DNA of 64,000 bases from Phoronis australis (lineage: Eukaryota; Phoronida; Phoronidae). A program made the translations under genes and the position numbers. This document shows positions 23,501 through 34,639 of the stretch, piece by piece (position 1 is the stretch's first letter; every line of letters begins with the position of its first letter). Location: NCBI GenBank assembly GCA_002633005.1, contig NMRA01000696.1, forward strand, positions 134,407-198,406, in the 5' to 3' direction. The notes below the pieces were generated by a model that saw nothing but the letters and a program-made list of their open reading frames with translations, was not told the DNA's origin and ran no database searches.

Positions 23501-26500
23501 ACCTGAACTGGCAGAACTTGAGTCAGAATTCCCATAATGTGGAATGTTGTCCAATCACTATGTCCACCACTCACAATGTCACTGAAGCAGAATATGTTCT
23601 TTTGGTTGACAGCACAACTGTGTTTCTATTTTCATACCTCATGAAGGTTATTAATAAAAAAGGAATACCAGTGGCAGATTTAGAGGGAGGCCAAGGCTCC
23701 CACTAAAATTCTCCAAGATTCCATTGGGCAGTTCGGGAGTGCCTATGTCTGACAGGCAAAATCCTGGCTAATACTCTGCCCTGGCCCACCCTAGCTCAAA
23801 ATCCTGGATCCGCCCATGAATACTGTGCAATTGAAAGCACTGAGCAACAATCTAATATCAATATTTGTCTAAAAATATAAAAAATAAGACCAATATAAGA
23901 CAATTTGAAATGTTAAGGTACGTATGCAAATCACATCGTGAAAAATATGACCAAAAGTCTTGTTTTTGAGATGTTCACCAGGCTCTAATGAAAAACGTAA
24001 ATAAATAGATATAAGTTAGTGGCGTTTCCCATATGACACAGTCCTGCCCAACTGTTTCCCATACGACACAATCCTGCCCAACTGTTTCCCATATGACTCA
24101 ATCCTGCTCAATTCGCTGCTCTGGCCCAAATCCCATCACCCACTACAATGGGTCACATCATCCCCCAGTGATTTGCATCTTAAATGGCAGTTTAAATTTT
24201 CAAGTGTGGGGTTCGAGTTTGCAAGCCCACGTCATTGTCAAATCTTGTTCAGTTCACGTCACTTCAGTTCACTGACCTCCGCCCTCCTCTCTTCTTCCTG
24301 GGAGCATCAATAGGTGCTGGTAGTGCCTTCACAGTCTTGACAGGTGGCGGCTCCTGCAGTTTATCTAGCTTCTCATCAATGTCTGCTCGTAGTTTGTGGC
24401 CAATTTGGCCTACATTGCTCTCATGGAAACTGTCCACTCGAGCAGCTAAGATGGACTTGGCAGCTACAAGACGGGCGGCCTTTCGTCGCAGATCCTGTAG
24501 GGAGGACCAGCTTTGAATGAATGTTATTACGTAAAATTCCCTACTCCATAAAACATTTTTGTAACCCATAAAAGGTGACAATACAGCACAAAACTAGTTG
24601 TATTGAGATAAAGCTTGCGATAAATCAAGTAATAAAGCATAACAGAGAATGAAAATGTATGTCTTATGTGGTAAAACAACTTGAATCAAATATCTATATT
24701 TCTTGATTATATATGAGACTGAATATCAGGGCAGCAGCACCAACACAATACACTGAACATCAGGGCAGCAGCACCAACACAATACACTGAATATCAGGGC
24801 AGCAGCACCAACATAATACACTGAATATCACGGCAGCAGCACTAACACAATACACTGAATATCACGGCAGCAACACCAACACAATACACTGAAGCTTCCC
24901 TTTTAAAAAAGCCTGAGTCTGACTGACCCCGATTCCGTCAGTTGTGACAGGCTGGGTAATAAGAGGAGGCAGAATTAAAAGAACACTCTTGTCTACAAAG
25001 CAAGACCAAATCTTTTGAGAACTCAGAATAAAGTTACAAGAAATGAAAATAAACATTTTTCGCTTACCAAAGTAGAGATATAACAACCTACATCAACAAA
25101 CTGAGGATTGAAAACCGGTGCAATACAATCGTAATATGCACAAATACTCCTGTTTTGTTATTGAAGCCAACTCATTCATGACAAGAAATCCAAACTTGGC
25201 TATCAGCCTGCTCCACCTACACACACTACAGTACTTACAGGCTGTTAGCCTGCTCCAGCCACACACGGCTATTAGCCCGCTCCAGCCACACACGGCTATT
25301 AGCCCGCTCCAGCCACACACGGCTATTAGCCCGCTCCAGCCACACACGGCTATTAGCCCGCTCCAGCCACACACGGCTATTAGCCCGCTCCAGCCACACA
25401 TGGCTATTAGCCTGCTCCAGCCACACATGGCTATTAGCCTGCTTCAGCCACACATGGCTATTAGCCTGCTCCAGCCACACATGGCTGTTAGCCTGCTCCA
25501 CCCACACACGCTGCAGTACTTACTGGAGGAGTGCCTTGGACAACGTCACTGAAGTAGATAAAGCCAGTGTGGGGTAGTACGGCAGTTTGTGAGAACCCAG
25601 ACAATGTTTTCTTCTGTTGACCTAGCAGTAGGACATTACATGCAGGCATCTTAGATAAGTTGGTCAAACCGCCCGCAGCACCTGAAATTGCAGAAATAGC
25701 ACTATGACCAGAACCTCTGGTAACGGGCAGATATAGCATTCGGACCAGAGCCTCTGACAATGGGCAGATATAGCACTATGACCTGAGCCTCTGGTAATGG
25801 ACAACTATTGCAGTGCCAAAGAAGCAGGCTGATTTGGTTTGCACTCTTTGGACCCCCTCATAGTTCAAATATGGTTATAGTAAAATCTCCCAATTTAGAA
25901 CAAAATATGTCACAAAAGTGAAATTTTGCTTTTTTATTTTTGTACAGAAGGTATGCAGTACCAAACATATTTCATCCTTTTAAATGTCTATACTATACCT
26001 ACCACAACACAATAGTTATGAGAAGTTGAGGGCATTCACAGCAGTGTTAGAAGTCTATCAAAAAATGTTAATTTTGGCAATTATTTTGTCTGAAATTGGT
26101 AGATGTTACCATATGCATGATTACATCAAAATTCAATATCTTGGACTTTAAATTATGTGAACAGGTCGAAACCTTTTTATACTCAATGAACCAAGAAATT
26201 TCAAGTAGTAAAATACATCAAATATTCAAGTCAGTTTCTGCAAACAAGCAAGCATAATAGATTCAACATCGTAAACAATAGTGAAAGTATCGGATATTCC
26301 ACTCACCCATTATCTTAGCTGCAGTGGAGGCACCCACTATAACAGAGAGGTTGGGTGCAATAAAGGACATTCTGGACTCCACATAACTGAATATTGTGGC
26401 CTTACACTCAGTCAGACTGACAGCCATATTACACGCCTCCACAACGCGGTCCAATTCTTCCGAGGCGAGTTCATCACTGAATGACAAAGTTGCAATGGGT

Positions 26501-29500
26501 AAATCACACTCAACACTAGTTTTACATATGTGGCAAAATACTGCCTCACTACTAGAAATTTCTAGAATTCCAATTTTTTAACTATGGTGTAAACAAGTAA
26601 CACTCGTGTCTTTGGTCAATTAAGCAATAAAATGATAATTAATATTTCGTCAATCTCCAGACAAGTGATACTAGTGTCAACAGCAAGTGCTTTAAACAGA
26701 GCGTTCGTTTGACACAATCTCACCTGTCCACTAAAACAAACCATGAATCAAGAGTCTAGTTCATTAACAACATTTTAATTTGTATTGTCGAGAATGCAAG
26801 TTAACAAATTTTGTTTTAATTCCTACACAAGTTCACTGACTACAACTTAAATTAACACTGAGTTTGCATATAAATCTAGTTTATCCCTATAAACCTACCC
26901 TTGTGTAGTGGAGGCAGTAACACTAACCACCATAATGGTGGCCGGGGTGAGGATTTCCTGAAGAACTTCATTGTTCTTGGAATTTTCCATAATATTGTTG
27001 CCCAGTTCCTGTTACAGAGAGATTCACGAGTCAAAGAAATAAATTGTAAAAATTGTTGCAACAATGGTAAGTATTAATGAGAAAAGAGAAAATCAATCTA
27101 AGCAAATCTGCATCTTTTAGCAAAATAAAACTGCACAACTTGTGAAATCATTTCCATTAATAAAATCAAAATTTACTTCACAGTGCTGAAGAGAAAACAC
27201 TGGTCAATATAATGTTTATTAAATAAAATGCAATGGAAAAAAACAGTCAATTTCCCAGCAAAAAATGCGCCACAAATACAAAGCAGGCCTTCATGCAGCG
27301 CACGTCCTAGCACTAATCTGGATGCCCTGGCAAGGATGCCCAATGTATCATTTGGACGCCCAATGTCAATAAGAACCTTTCAAGTTTGAACTCACACATT
27401 GTACTGAATACTAGGAAGCCCCTGAAGGCTCACAGTGGGGGCTGTTTTTCAAAGCAGAAAGAAATATACAATGTATATACTTTGTTGCTATGCTTACATT
27501 TGGTTGATAGCATTGTAAAGTCTTGGTTTACAGTTTTTTTTTAGTAAAAATGCTCACTACAGAAGGCTGTTTTTTAAACTTAAATGTAAAAACCTTGGTC
27601 TATGCATTTTTTGTAAAAAAATGTGTGTGTCTGGGAGGATTGCTGGTGGTGGGGGCGTTACGCGTCAGAATCATGGACGCCCTAGAATATTGGGAACCCC
27701 ATTTTGGACACCTTATTTTCGAAATCCTCGATAAAGGCTTGATACAATGTGGGAATTTTTTCATCAATTCACTAATGGATTGGCTCACTACAATACAATA
27801 ACAGATTACCTTTAATATATACGTAAATAATTACTGATAATGCTTCATGAATGGCATCAAAAAATTATTAAACAGATGGTTTAACAAGAGCAACTTTTAT
27901 ACTCATATTGATAATGTAAACAGACCAACTAGGTAGTAATGTTGATTCAAATATTAACGATCTAGATACTGTAGAAATGAGCACAGTCTTGTACACTGAC
28001 GATCTAGATATTGTAGGAGTGAGCAGTTGTACACTGACAATCAAGATATTTTAGAAGTGAGCACTTGTACACTGATGGTGTAGATATTGTAGGAGTGAGC
28101 ACTTGTACACTGATGATTTAGATATTGTAGGAGTGTGCACTTGTACACTGATGATTTAGATATTGTAGGTTGCACTTGTACACTGACACTCTACCTTAAC
28201 TGTCCTCATATATTCCAGAGGTGTTGAAACCAAGGACTCCAACTCTGGGAACCTGGGAGAGTAGTGGTCTCGAGTGTATTTATGGATTACGTCTGTAACA
28301 ATTATGACTGTTTACACAAGAGCAACAACAAGGAAATGTGTGACGTGCAAATGGGGAACATTGATGGGCAAGACATACTAAACATACATAAACTTGGCAA
28401 CAGTGATCAAAAAGCTTCAGGAAATACATCAAAACATGGTGCTTAAAGAGAACAAGTCTAGCAATCTTAAATTCTTCAGACTTTCTGCTTTCAGAGAATG
28501 CATACTTTTACTGACTTAAAGTCTATACTTTGGTAGATATTTGGCTGAATGTTCAGGCTAGTCAATAAGGTCCTACATAACCTTAAATGTTTGTTGTTGT
28601 TAATAAGTAACAATAACATGAAACAAACAAGGGGAATCACTTGTATTGACCAGAGGGTATTGAACTCCTTCATTACAAAACAGCCCCAGACAGATGATAT
28701 GCTTCTTCACATACTCCATTTTACTGGTGTAAGTCAAGCACAACTCAAGGGCAATCAAATTAATAACTCAGTTAAGCTCACGGGCCACTGAGATTATAAA
28801 CTGGTGAAGTTTAATTTTATTACAATTTGTACACATACTTATTTCATTGTCGATTTCCACAGTGATGTTGTTGGCACTAACAATCAGTTGATACTCTGGG
28901 TCGGCCTCAACAGGTCCGCTTACAGTGTCACGCCTCTCCTTGGCCGAGTATTGCTCTATCTTGGCCATTATCTCTGACAACTGACCACTGTCCTGTAAGT
29001 GAAATAAAAATGGATTGCATAAGATCCCAATTTTCTATTGACCAGCAAACAAGACTAGTCTGAACATGACAACAATACATTTCACTTCAGTCTAAGTACA
29101 AATATAGAAGACTAAATACAAACATTCAAGATAGCCCTAAAAAACAGTAATTTCACCATCACATATGCACATATGCACACATTTAGGCCTATACCACACA
29201 ATGTGAAACAATAAGGCTTTTTCAAGAATTTTTTTTCTCAAGTATTTCATTCATAGACATATGCACCTGTGGTTCGAGTAAGGGCTCCATGTCTTAAAGT
29301 AGCTTTTTGTGGGTCTTTCGTCCCACTGCACTTTTCGTATTAACAATTAATGGACACGTTAACCTCAACCATTTTGTAATGAATACATAATGTTGCACTC
29401 ACACGCTATTTAAAATATTTCTCCTTGGTTTTTGTTAATTTTTTGCATACTAGTACTAGCATGAATCCCAATTCTGAATATAGGCATAGGTTAATGGGCT

Positions 29501-29752
29501 TATGCAAGAGTGTACTGTTATGCTGGCTTATTACTCACCAAACAGAGGTGAGCAAAATAAAAAACAATGTGGGGACTAGGACAGTACCTTTAACTTTGCT
29601 ATATGTCTAACAGACTCTTTGCTGGTGTCTACTTCCATCTGGACATCATCAATATCTTCGATGTCACCAACATTCCCAAGGTCATCTTGATCATCAAGGT
29701 CACCATCACCAGCATCTTCAAGGTCAGCAAGAAGTTCGTCAGCCAAAGACAT
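20441..29752 (-). CDS. PRPF31: PRPF31, U4/U6 small nuclear ribonucleoprotein Prp31, complete 11-exon gene
   Basis: Exons joined on minus: 29752-29588, 28992-28839, 28292-28195, 27008-26899, 26476-26307, 25681-25524, 24494-24277, 22938-22866, 22360-22235, 21544-21449, 20542-20441. They total 1470 nt, 489 aa plus stop, against 499 in human. Every intron is GT-AG and every phase matches. Prp31 binds the 15.5K protein-U4 snRNA complex through its NOP domain and holds the U4/U6.U5 tri-snRNP together in the nucleus. Residues about 80-330 form the coiled-coil and NOP region, including YVESRMSFIAPNLS, GASTAAKIMG and LVAAK. The C-terminal Prp31 domain follows, with the basic RKKRGGRR nuclear-localisation segment at about 350-358 and SGTASSVAFTPLQG near 445-457. 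Start: ATG 29752 in an ACC-ATG context, with the family's usual MSLADELLADLE. The host introns carry at least five minisatellites. Confidence 0.96.
21449..21544 (-). CDS. PRPF31: PRPF31 exon 10
   Basis: 32 codons, QKIQKQNVWGGS to SSVAFTPLQ, followed by a GTAACT donor. The SGTASSVAFTPLQ block is nearly invariant in animals. Confidence 0.94.
22235..22360 (-). CDS. PRPF31: PRPF31 exon 9
   Basis: 42 codons, starting IEMDAYQEDLGFSLG and ending KTKARISKTLQ. It covers the Prp31 C-terminal domain. Phase 0 at both ends. Confidence 0.94.
22866..22938 (-). CDS. PRPF31: PRPF31 exon 8
   Basis: Its first base completes the split Arg codon; it then encodes ARKMKERLGMTEMRKQANRM and TFGE. Its acceptor is the first unit of a 59-bp tandem array. 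Confidence 0.94.
22939..23113. repeat. Minisatellite, 59-bp unit, three copies, abutting the PRPF31 exon 8 acceptor
   Basis: Each unit contains AATGACTGACAATGG and AACAACCCACAATATACAAT or variants. The unit nearest the exon supplies the TTGTAG acceptor itself, so candidate branch-point and pyrimidine sequence is triplicated upstream. Confidence 0.85.
24027..24116. repeat. Tandem repeat, 30-bp unit, three copies (PRPF31 intron 7)
   Basis: Units of TTTCCCATATGACACAGTCC plus TGCCCAACTG, with one or two changes each. It lies about 160 bases into the intron after exon 7. Confidence 0.9.
24277..24494 (-). CDS. PRPF31: PRPF31 exon 7
   Basis: 72 codons plus two bases. It starts DLRRKAARLVAAKSILAARV, contains DSFHESNVG and the proline run EPPPVK, and ends in the basic RKKRGGR segment. 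It covers the end of the NOP domain and the nuclear-localisation signal. Confidence 0.95.
24721..24890. repeat. Tandem repeat, 34-bp unit, five copies (PRPF31 intron 6)
   Basis: Units begin GAATATCAGGGCAGCAGCAC at exact 34-base spacing (24721, 24755, 24789, 24823, 24857) with few substitutions. Confidence 0.95.
25213..25523. repeat. Minisatellite, 27-bp unit, starting at the PRPF31 exon 6 donor
   Basis: About ten units of GGCTATTAGCCCGCTCCAGC plus CACACAC. On the minus strand the first unit begins about 18 bases inside intron 6. At the far end the donor context GTAAGTACTG plus its next 24 bases is present again (GT at 25238-25237) with about three differences. The array therefore appears to be bracketed by two copies of the splice donor. 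Confidence 0.92.
25524..25681 (-). CDS. PRPF31: PRPF31 exon 6
   Basis: 52 full codons: AAGGLTNLSKMPACN, QQKKTLSGFSQTAVLPHTGF and IYFSDVVQGTPP, then a GTAAGT donor. This is the NOP-domain core and is highly conserved. Confidence 0.96.
26307..26476 (-). CDS. PRPF31: PRPF31 exon 5
   Basis: Starts after TTCAG by completing the split Gly codon. It encodes DELASEELDRVVEACNMAVS and then SYVESRMSFIAPNLS and GASTAAKIM. Its GTGAGT donor follows one base of the next Gly codon. Confidence 0.96.
26899..27008 (-). CDS. PRPF31: PRPF31 exon 4
   Basis: Encodes ELGNNIMENSKNNEVLQEIL, then TPATIMVVSVTASTTQG. Phase 0 start, phase 2 end at a GTAGGT donor. Confidence 0.96.
27285..27745. repeat. Dispersed repeat B, copy 2, inside PRPF31 intron 3
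   Basis: Colinear with 12090-12565. The two copies lie in introns of two different genes in the same relative orientation. Confidence 0.8.
27985..28188. repeat. Minisatellite, about 38-bp unit, starting just after the PRPF31 exon 3 donor
   Basis: About five units of TGATGATTTAGATATTGTAG and GAGTGAGCACTTGTACAC with small length changes. On the minus strand the array begins seven bases into intron 3. Confidence 0.85.
28195..28292 (-). CDS. PRPF31: PRPF31 exon 3
   Basis: Completes the split Asn codon, then VIHKYTRDHYSPRFPELESL and EYMRTVK. It matches the family's HKFIRDKYSKRFPELESLV block. Confidence 0.95.
28839..28992 (-). CDS. PRPF31: PRPF31 exon 2
   Basis: DSGQLSEIMAKIEQYSAKE, then GPVEADPEYQLIVSANNITV and EIDNEI. 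Its GTATGT donor follows one base of the next codon. Confidence 0.95.
29588..29752 (-). CDS. PRPF31: PRPF31 exon 1 (start codon)
   Basis: 55 codons from ATG, MSLADELLADLEDAGDGD through a strongly acidic Asp-rich region to SVRHIAKLK. It ends in phase 0 at GTACTG. The 5' UTR and promoter upstream were not delimited. Confidence 0.95.
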
Positions 29753-30264
29753 GGTAGCAAGTGTCTGTTATATCTGCAGACGAGAGAATGTTGACAAGGT
29801 CTGTTTTTTTTAAGACAGTAACGCGTTATCTGCTTAAGTGTTGGAAACCAAAGTGTCAGATGACCGACAGGCACACATCAACTGGTTGACACCAAACAAA
29901 TTGTACGAAATGGTCAATTTGAACAGCAAACGTGATAGAGATTTCATGAAACTCTGAGTTAACTTGAAGGAGTTAGGCAATGTACTCATGATATCTTGTG
30001 GAGATTAACATGGTTAGGAAGCTCAAGTGAACTAAACATAACTTTTGTGGCACAGAGAATCTGAAAGAATAAAAATGTGGTTTGTAAGGAGCAACCTGGT
30101 TGATGGTTATTGGTATAAATGTAGATTTGTCGTTACTGAGAAGATTCGCATGCGAATTGGGAAAATCTTGAGGAACTGATGTTTATTAGTGCCATTTTCA
30201 ACAAACGTAATTAGTAAACGTGTCAAAAGAGCTTGATTTTCAGCTGTGATTTTTGTTGTTTTAG

Positions 30265-30416
30265 ATGTGTCTGCTGTGTGGTTGTATGTGCCTACTGTGG
30301 GGTTGTATGTGCCTACTGTGTGGTTGTATGTGCCTACTGTGGGGTTGTATGTGCCTACTGTGTGGTTGTATGTGCCTACTGTGTGGTTGTATGTGCCTAC
30401 TGTGTGGTTGTATAGA
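30265..30416. repeat. Minisatellite, 21-bp unit, seven copies
   Basis: TGTGTGGTTGTATGTGCCTAC alternates between GTGTGG and GTGGGG forms. Because 21 is a multiple of three, several frames stay open through it, giving spurious repeated peptides on both strands. Confidence 0.93.
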
Positions 30417-31129
30417 ATCATTGGTGTATATCTTCCACTATATCATAGTATCACGTCAAGCAGCTATTAAGATAGTCAGTAACCAACCAAGACAATATTA
30501 CTGTCTCTGAAGTGGGCCCGGAGATGGTGGACATGCCATAGGCCTTAAATATGCCAGAATGCCCTTTGTACGCCTCACACTGGCTATACCTACATATAGA
30601 GCATACCAAGGTACAGGCTGTCTATGTCCATAAACCCTACTAACTTAAACAAATACTCCAGTAATTAAGATTTTTCTAATAAATCTGTTCATTCGTCAAT
30701 GAAATTTTTGACATTGCCATTTTGCTGTACTCAGATGCACTGGGTGCGAGAGTAGCGATGCTGGCAACCATGTTTTGAGCATTATCTATCCTTGTGGATG
30801 GTAACACCAATGTAGAGCGTTACGGATTATCACAACTGCGGCACGGAGGTCAACCTTGATTTAATTAAAATTTGCATGCGATACTAGTAGTCGGTAGCAG
30901 AACTGCGTAGTGATCCAATCACAACTAAAATGGTTTGTTCACGAATTTTGAGACAAATGGGTGACGTGATATAAAGAAGCATTGATTCCTGAAATACAGA
31001 ACTTGTTTCAGCTAGAAGGACCAACATGATTAAAGACATTGACGGCCGTCGTACATGGCATGTTTGAATGTGCCATGACTTAAAACCAACCCTGAATCAT
31101 AACCAGAGTGCCTGGCTGTGCTTCGTCTT

Positions 31130-31172
31130 GGCACAAAGCTGTATATATATACTAAACATACAGCTTTGTGCC
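31130..31172. repeat. Perfect 14-bp hairpin
   Basis: GGCACAAAGCTGTA at 31130-31143 and its exact inverse at 31159-31172, with a TATA-rich loop. Confidence 0.85.
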
Positions 31173-31800
31173 GATGTGGGTAAAAAAATGACCAGATAAA
31201 ATTTGACAAAAAATAAGTGTCACTAAAAACTACAGTCTTCCTTGAGTAAACTAAATTATTTACCAGTGTTGGAAAAATTGGCTTTCTTTCGTTATTCTGC
31301 TGCTAAAATTGTGGTGTGATCTTTTGCGTCAGCTTTCGGCGCCACGAAATATTGCGTCACCTATTGGCCAGTTTCTTTTTTCACCAATTCTTCAATCAAC
31401 TGTTCTTTCATAAGGTTGCGTACACGTCATAACAAATTATTGGAACTAGTTTCGCTTCGTTATAAGTTTTCAGAATTTTGATACCACCAATTTCAGAACA
31501 AGTTTTGCTGCTGCGGAGCTGCCATCATCTCCAGAGAGATGTTACAAAAATTTAAGAATGGCGCATGCGCGTGTCACGAGCGTACAGTTATCAAAAGGAT
31601 GACATATTTGTACAAGAAAATGATGTTTATTAGATTGTTTTTCACTTTAAACGGCTGTAACAGGCAAGGTGTACTCCCAGATTTTGCATGCACCCCCGCC
31701 ATTTTTAACACTGCACCCAGCAGGTGGCATGACATATGTATCCCCCAGCATGCGCAGTGTGAAAATGGCCAGCCACAGAGATGGTCATTGTCTAGCTCCA

Positions 31801-31985
31801 ATACTGCCATCCATACTATACTGCCATCAATAGGAGACGCTCGTCAATGTCTAACAGCTAGCTGGCTGGCTGGCTGGCTAGACTGGGCTCAGAAGTCGGA
31901 CATAATGCATTTAATGGACCCTGCTTTAGAGATCCAGTCCACTAAATAACAGGGTCATTATTCAGTGATCGCCTGGTTCTCTAAA
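31801..31985. repeat. Duplicated block with terminal 13-bp inverted repeat, copy 1
   Basis: Nearly identical to 32945-33119. Its right part is a foldback, TTTAGAGATCCAG with CTGGTTCTCTAAA. The GCTG run (four copies of GGCT here) is shorter in the other copy. Confidence 0.8.
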
Positions 31986-31990
31986 TCACA

Positions 31991-32638
31991 GGCGTCCTCA
32001 GCTTCTGATCGTCCCCAATACACTACATATAATACTACAAGGTATGACACTCCCGACTAGAAATTCCACGGGTGCTTCACTTCAGCCGTCCATAGCAAAC
32101 ATAAAACTCAATAAATTTACACAAAACAGGGGTTCAACAAACCATGAAGAATTGTTCTTTCTCCTAATACCATTCACGGTGTCCTGTTACAGCGACTTCG
32201 TAAGAAATTCGCAGTCAAAGAACAAAAATCTTCACAAAAAGCCCCCAGACACGTTCTCCCTGGGCCCGTCGAGGTCAAGGACGGTACGGAAATTGCCGGT
32301 GAGTTACGGAAGTAGCGACATCATGACTTTACGCGACAATTTCCGTACCGTCCTTGACCTCGACGGGCCCAGGAGGACGTGTGTGGGGGCTTTTTGTGAA
32401 CATTTTTGTTCTTTGACTGCGAATTTCTTACGAAGTCGCCGTAACAGGACACCGTGAATGGTATTGAGAGAAAGAACAATTCTTCATGGTTTGTTGAACC
32501 CGTTTTGTGTAAATTTATTGAGTTTTATGTTCGCTATGGACGGTTGAAGTGAAGCACCCGTGGAATTTCTAGTCGGGAGTGTCATACCTTGTAGTATTAT
32601 ATGTAGTGTATTGGGGACGATCAGAAGCTGAGGACGCC
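31991..32638. mobile_element. Large palindromic (foldback) element, about 300-bp arms
   Basis: The left arm 31991-32295 and right arm 32337-32638 are inverted copies with only scattered differences, separated by about 41 bases. Both outer ends read GGCGTCCTCAGCTTCTGATC inward. A solo terminus occurs at 16151-16202, so it is a repeated, mobile unit. The open frame across it is simply the palindrome and has no homology I recognise. Confidence 0.8.
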
Positions 32639-32689
32639 TTAGGCAATGACCATCGCCTCTGTTGGCCCGAAGCAGAGGCGATGTAGAGG

Positions 32690-32757
32690 CTATAGGCGCT
32701 CTGTACGCCGGAAGCTTTTCGGCGAATTATGCCTCGCACCGACTAAACCATCAAAGN
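32690..32757. repeat. Half of a foldback element, cut by an N
   Basis: The stretch ending GACTAAACCATCAAAG matches the ends of the 44505 and 44822 foldbacks and stops at the single N at 32757. It reads as an assembly join rather than a biological end. Confidence 0.55.
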
Positions 32758-32944
32758 CGAAGGCAGTGCACATTTGAAATAACTCGGCACAAATTAAAGA
32801 AAACTTCCGAATCGATGAATGCGGTATATCTGTGAGAGTTAAATCGAATCCTATTCAGATCATAACTTTGAAGTGGAATAATTCGGTGAGTACAACAGCA
32901 AGTCGGTTTTATGCTTAGGCGGACGACCATTGGGTTCCCGAGTA
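32758..32944. repeat. Duplicate of 46029-46222
   Basis: Near-identical sequence including GCAGTGCACATTTGAAATAA, CTTCCGAATCGATGAATGCG and GGTTTTATGCTTAGGCGGAC. The left edge is the N at 32757. Confidence 0.85.
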
Positions 32945-33119
32945 TACTGCCATCCATACTATACTGCCATCCATAGGAGACGCTCGTCAATGTCAAACAG
33001 CTAGCTGGCTGGGTAGACTGGGCTCAGAAGTCGGACATAATGCATTTAATGGACCCTGCTTTAGAGAACCAGTCCACTAAATAACAGGGTCATTATCCAG
33101 TGATTGCCTGGTTCTCTAA
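32945..33119. repeat. Duplicated block with terminal inverted repeat, copy 2
   Basis: Partner of 31801-31985. The foldback arms TTTAGAGAACCAG (about 33060) and CTGGTTCTCTAAA (about 33107) are perfect here. Confidence 0.8.
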
Positions 33120-34639
33120 ATCAGGTTCCATTTGATATCCGACTAGTCACTAATGCCGTAGTGTAAGTGCCTCTTCTCGAAGTTCATTAACCGGGTTTTT
33201 ACATTATTTAACAAACAAACAAAATTCCAGTCTTTACCTGAATAGTTTAAGAACAATAGAAAATCTTTACAATGAAACGCGACACTAAATTGACACCGCC
33301 ACCAGACCCCTTGACAAGAAATTTAAAAAACTAAACCAACATTGACGAACTTCACGAGTTTCCAAACGTTGACACTGCGCTTCCGGTGAAAACCATGAAG
33401 ACGCTACCTACTGTGAAAAGAGCAAACTACAGTATCAATTCAGGAACTCGGCATTTACCGTATTACCCGAAATCTAATACATAAGGTCATGTCCTATTTA
33501 TATGTCAAATAACGCGTTATCTGGAAAATGTATAAAGCTGGTTTCAGTTTTTCAGTGGAATGGGCCCACCTGAGCGGCCTGCACACCGTCTCAGGCACAA
33601 CGTACTAGACCCCCTGAACGTTCGATATTATTATAGAATTCGGATCTTCTGATTTTTTCAGTATTAAGCAAATCTGAGTTACGCTAACAGGATTTGTACG
33701 CAAGTGGACGAGATAGCGTGCACTGTTTACCCCCAGAGTATCCAGCGTATTCCTCGGCACGTCAAAGGCTAAGGGATTGAAATGTAGTACATATCGTGCC
33801 ACTGTTGTGTACTACACGCTATTCATGGGCTTGGATGAACGTGTTGGATGAGATAATTGTCGCGGTCGTAAACCCAACGCGCCTATTTAGCTGGCGTACG
33901 AACGTTCACTAGAAAACATCAAGTAAGGCAAACGACCAGTATGACTATTTTTTAAATTGAAAAATAAGAAATGATAGTAGCTGTCTGTGAGTTTTAAAAT
34001 CGATGCATTATCAGAGAAATTAGTGAATAGACTTTCTTCAGCGTCGTCGCTCAAGTTAATTTGAGTGAATTGATTAGGACTGGTTAATCACAGTCTACCT
34101 TAGGCTCGCTTAGGGTGACAAAACCGCAAATGTTAACGTAGATGTTGTCTCATGTGCCAATCAGTCGCGACAACACTGTAATGTATAAGTTTATGAACTA
34201 TTAATTGAAAAAAAAAGTTCTATAAATGCGGTATTCTCATATGAATTTGTCTGGCCAACTGAATATCGGGGATCAAAAGCAACGTCAATCCGTCATTTCT
34301 GCTTTTCATAACTGTTATAAATATGCCTTACCTATCTCAAAAAATGACCATTTACCAAACTATGTTTGAGCGAACCCACACGATGTCGTCACCTGTTTCC
34401 ACGACTATAATTGTAGGGGTGCAATGGTTTCGAATTTTTAGGTTTGCGAACCTTTGACTAAAAAAAAAAACGGTGAACGGGGTTTGTTCAGGGCCTATGC
34501 ATTATTTATTCAGCTCCCGAGCCACTCTGGTTGCGCTTGTGCTATTCAACAATTTGCACCCGAACTGCCAAATGGTATATGGGGCACAATTTTAGGGCCA
34601 ATTTTAGGCCAAGGGGGCCATGCCCCCCTCATTCCGCCA
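33120..34639. other. Gene-free stretch
   Basis: No exon, RNA or element boundary recognised; ordinary AT-rich DNA. Confidence 0.45.

Larger units (their letters stand above)
29890..31990. other. Region upstream of PRPF31
   Basis: Presumably holds the PRPF31 promoter. No clear CpG-rich block or TATA-placed start is visible. It contains a minisatellite, a hairpin and the left edge of a duplicated block. Confidence 0.4.

Noticed and set aside
24721-24890. Regular 34-bp direct repeats resembling a CRISPR array
   Set aside because: No unique spacers between repeats; it is a simple tandem array inside an animal intron.
25118-25552. 144-codon plus-strand and shorter minus-strand repeat frames
   Set aside because: Products of the 27-bp array in PRPF31 intron 6, on both strands.
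30107-30510. Repeated Cys-Leu and Tyr-Asn-His frames
   Set aside because: They come from the 21-bp minisatellite, open in several frames at once.
32044-32457. 137-codon open frame
   Set aside because: It spans the palindrome centre and reads both arms; no recognisable domain and no start context.
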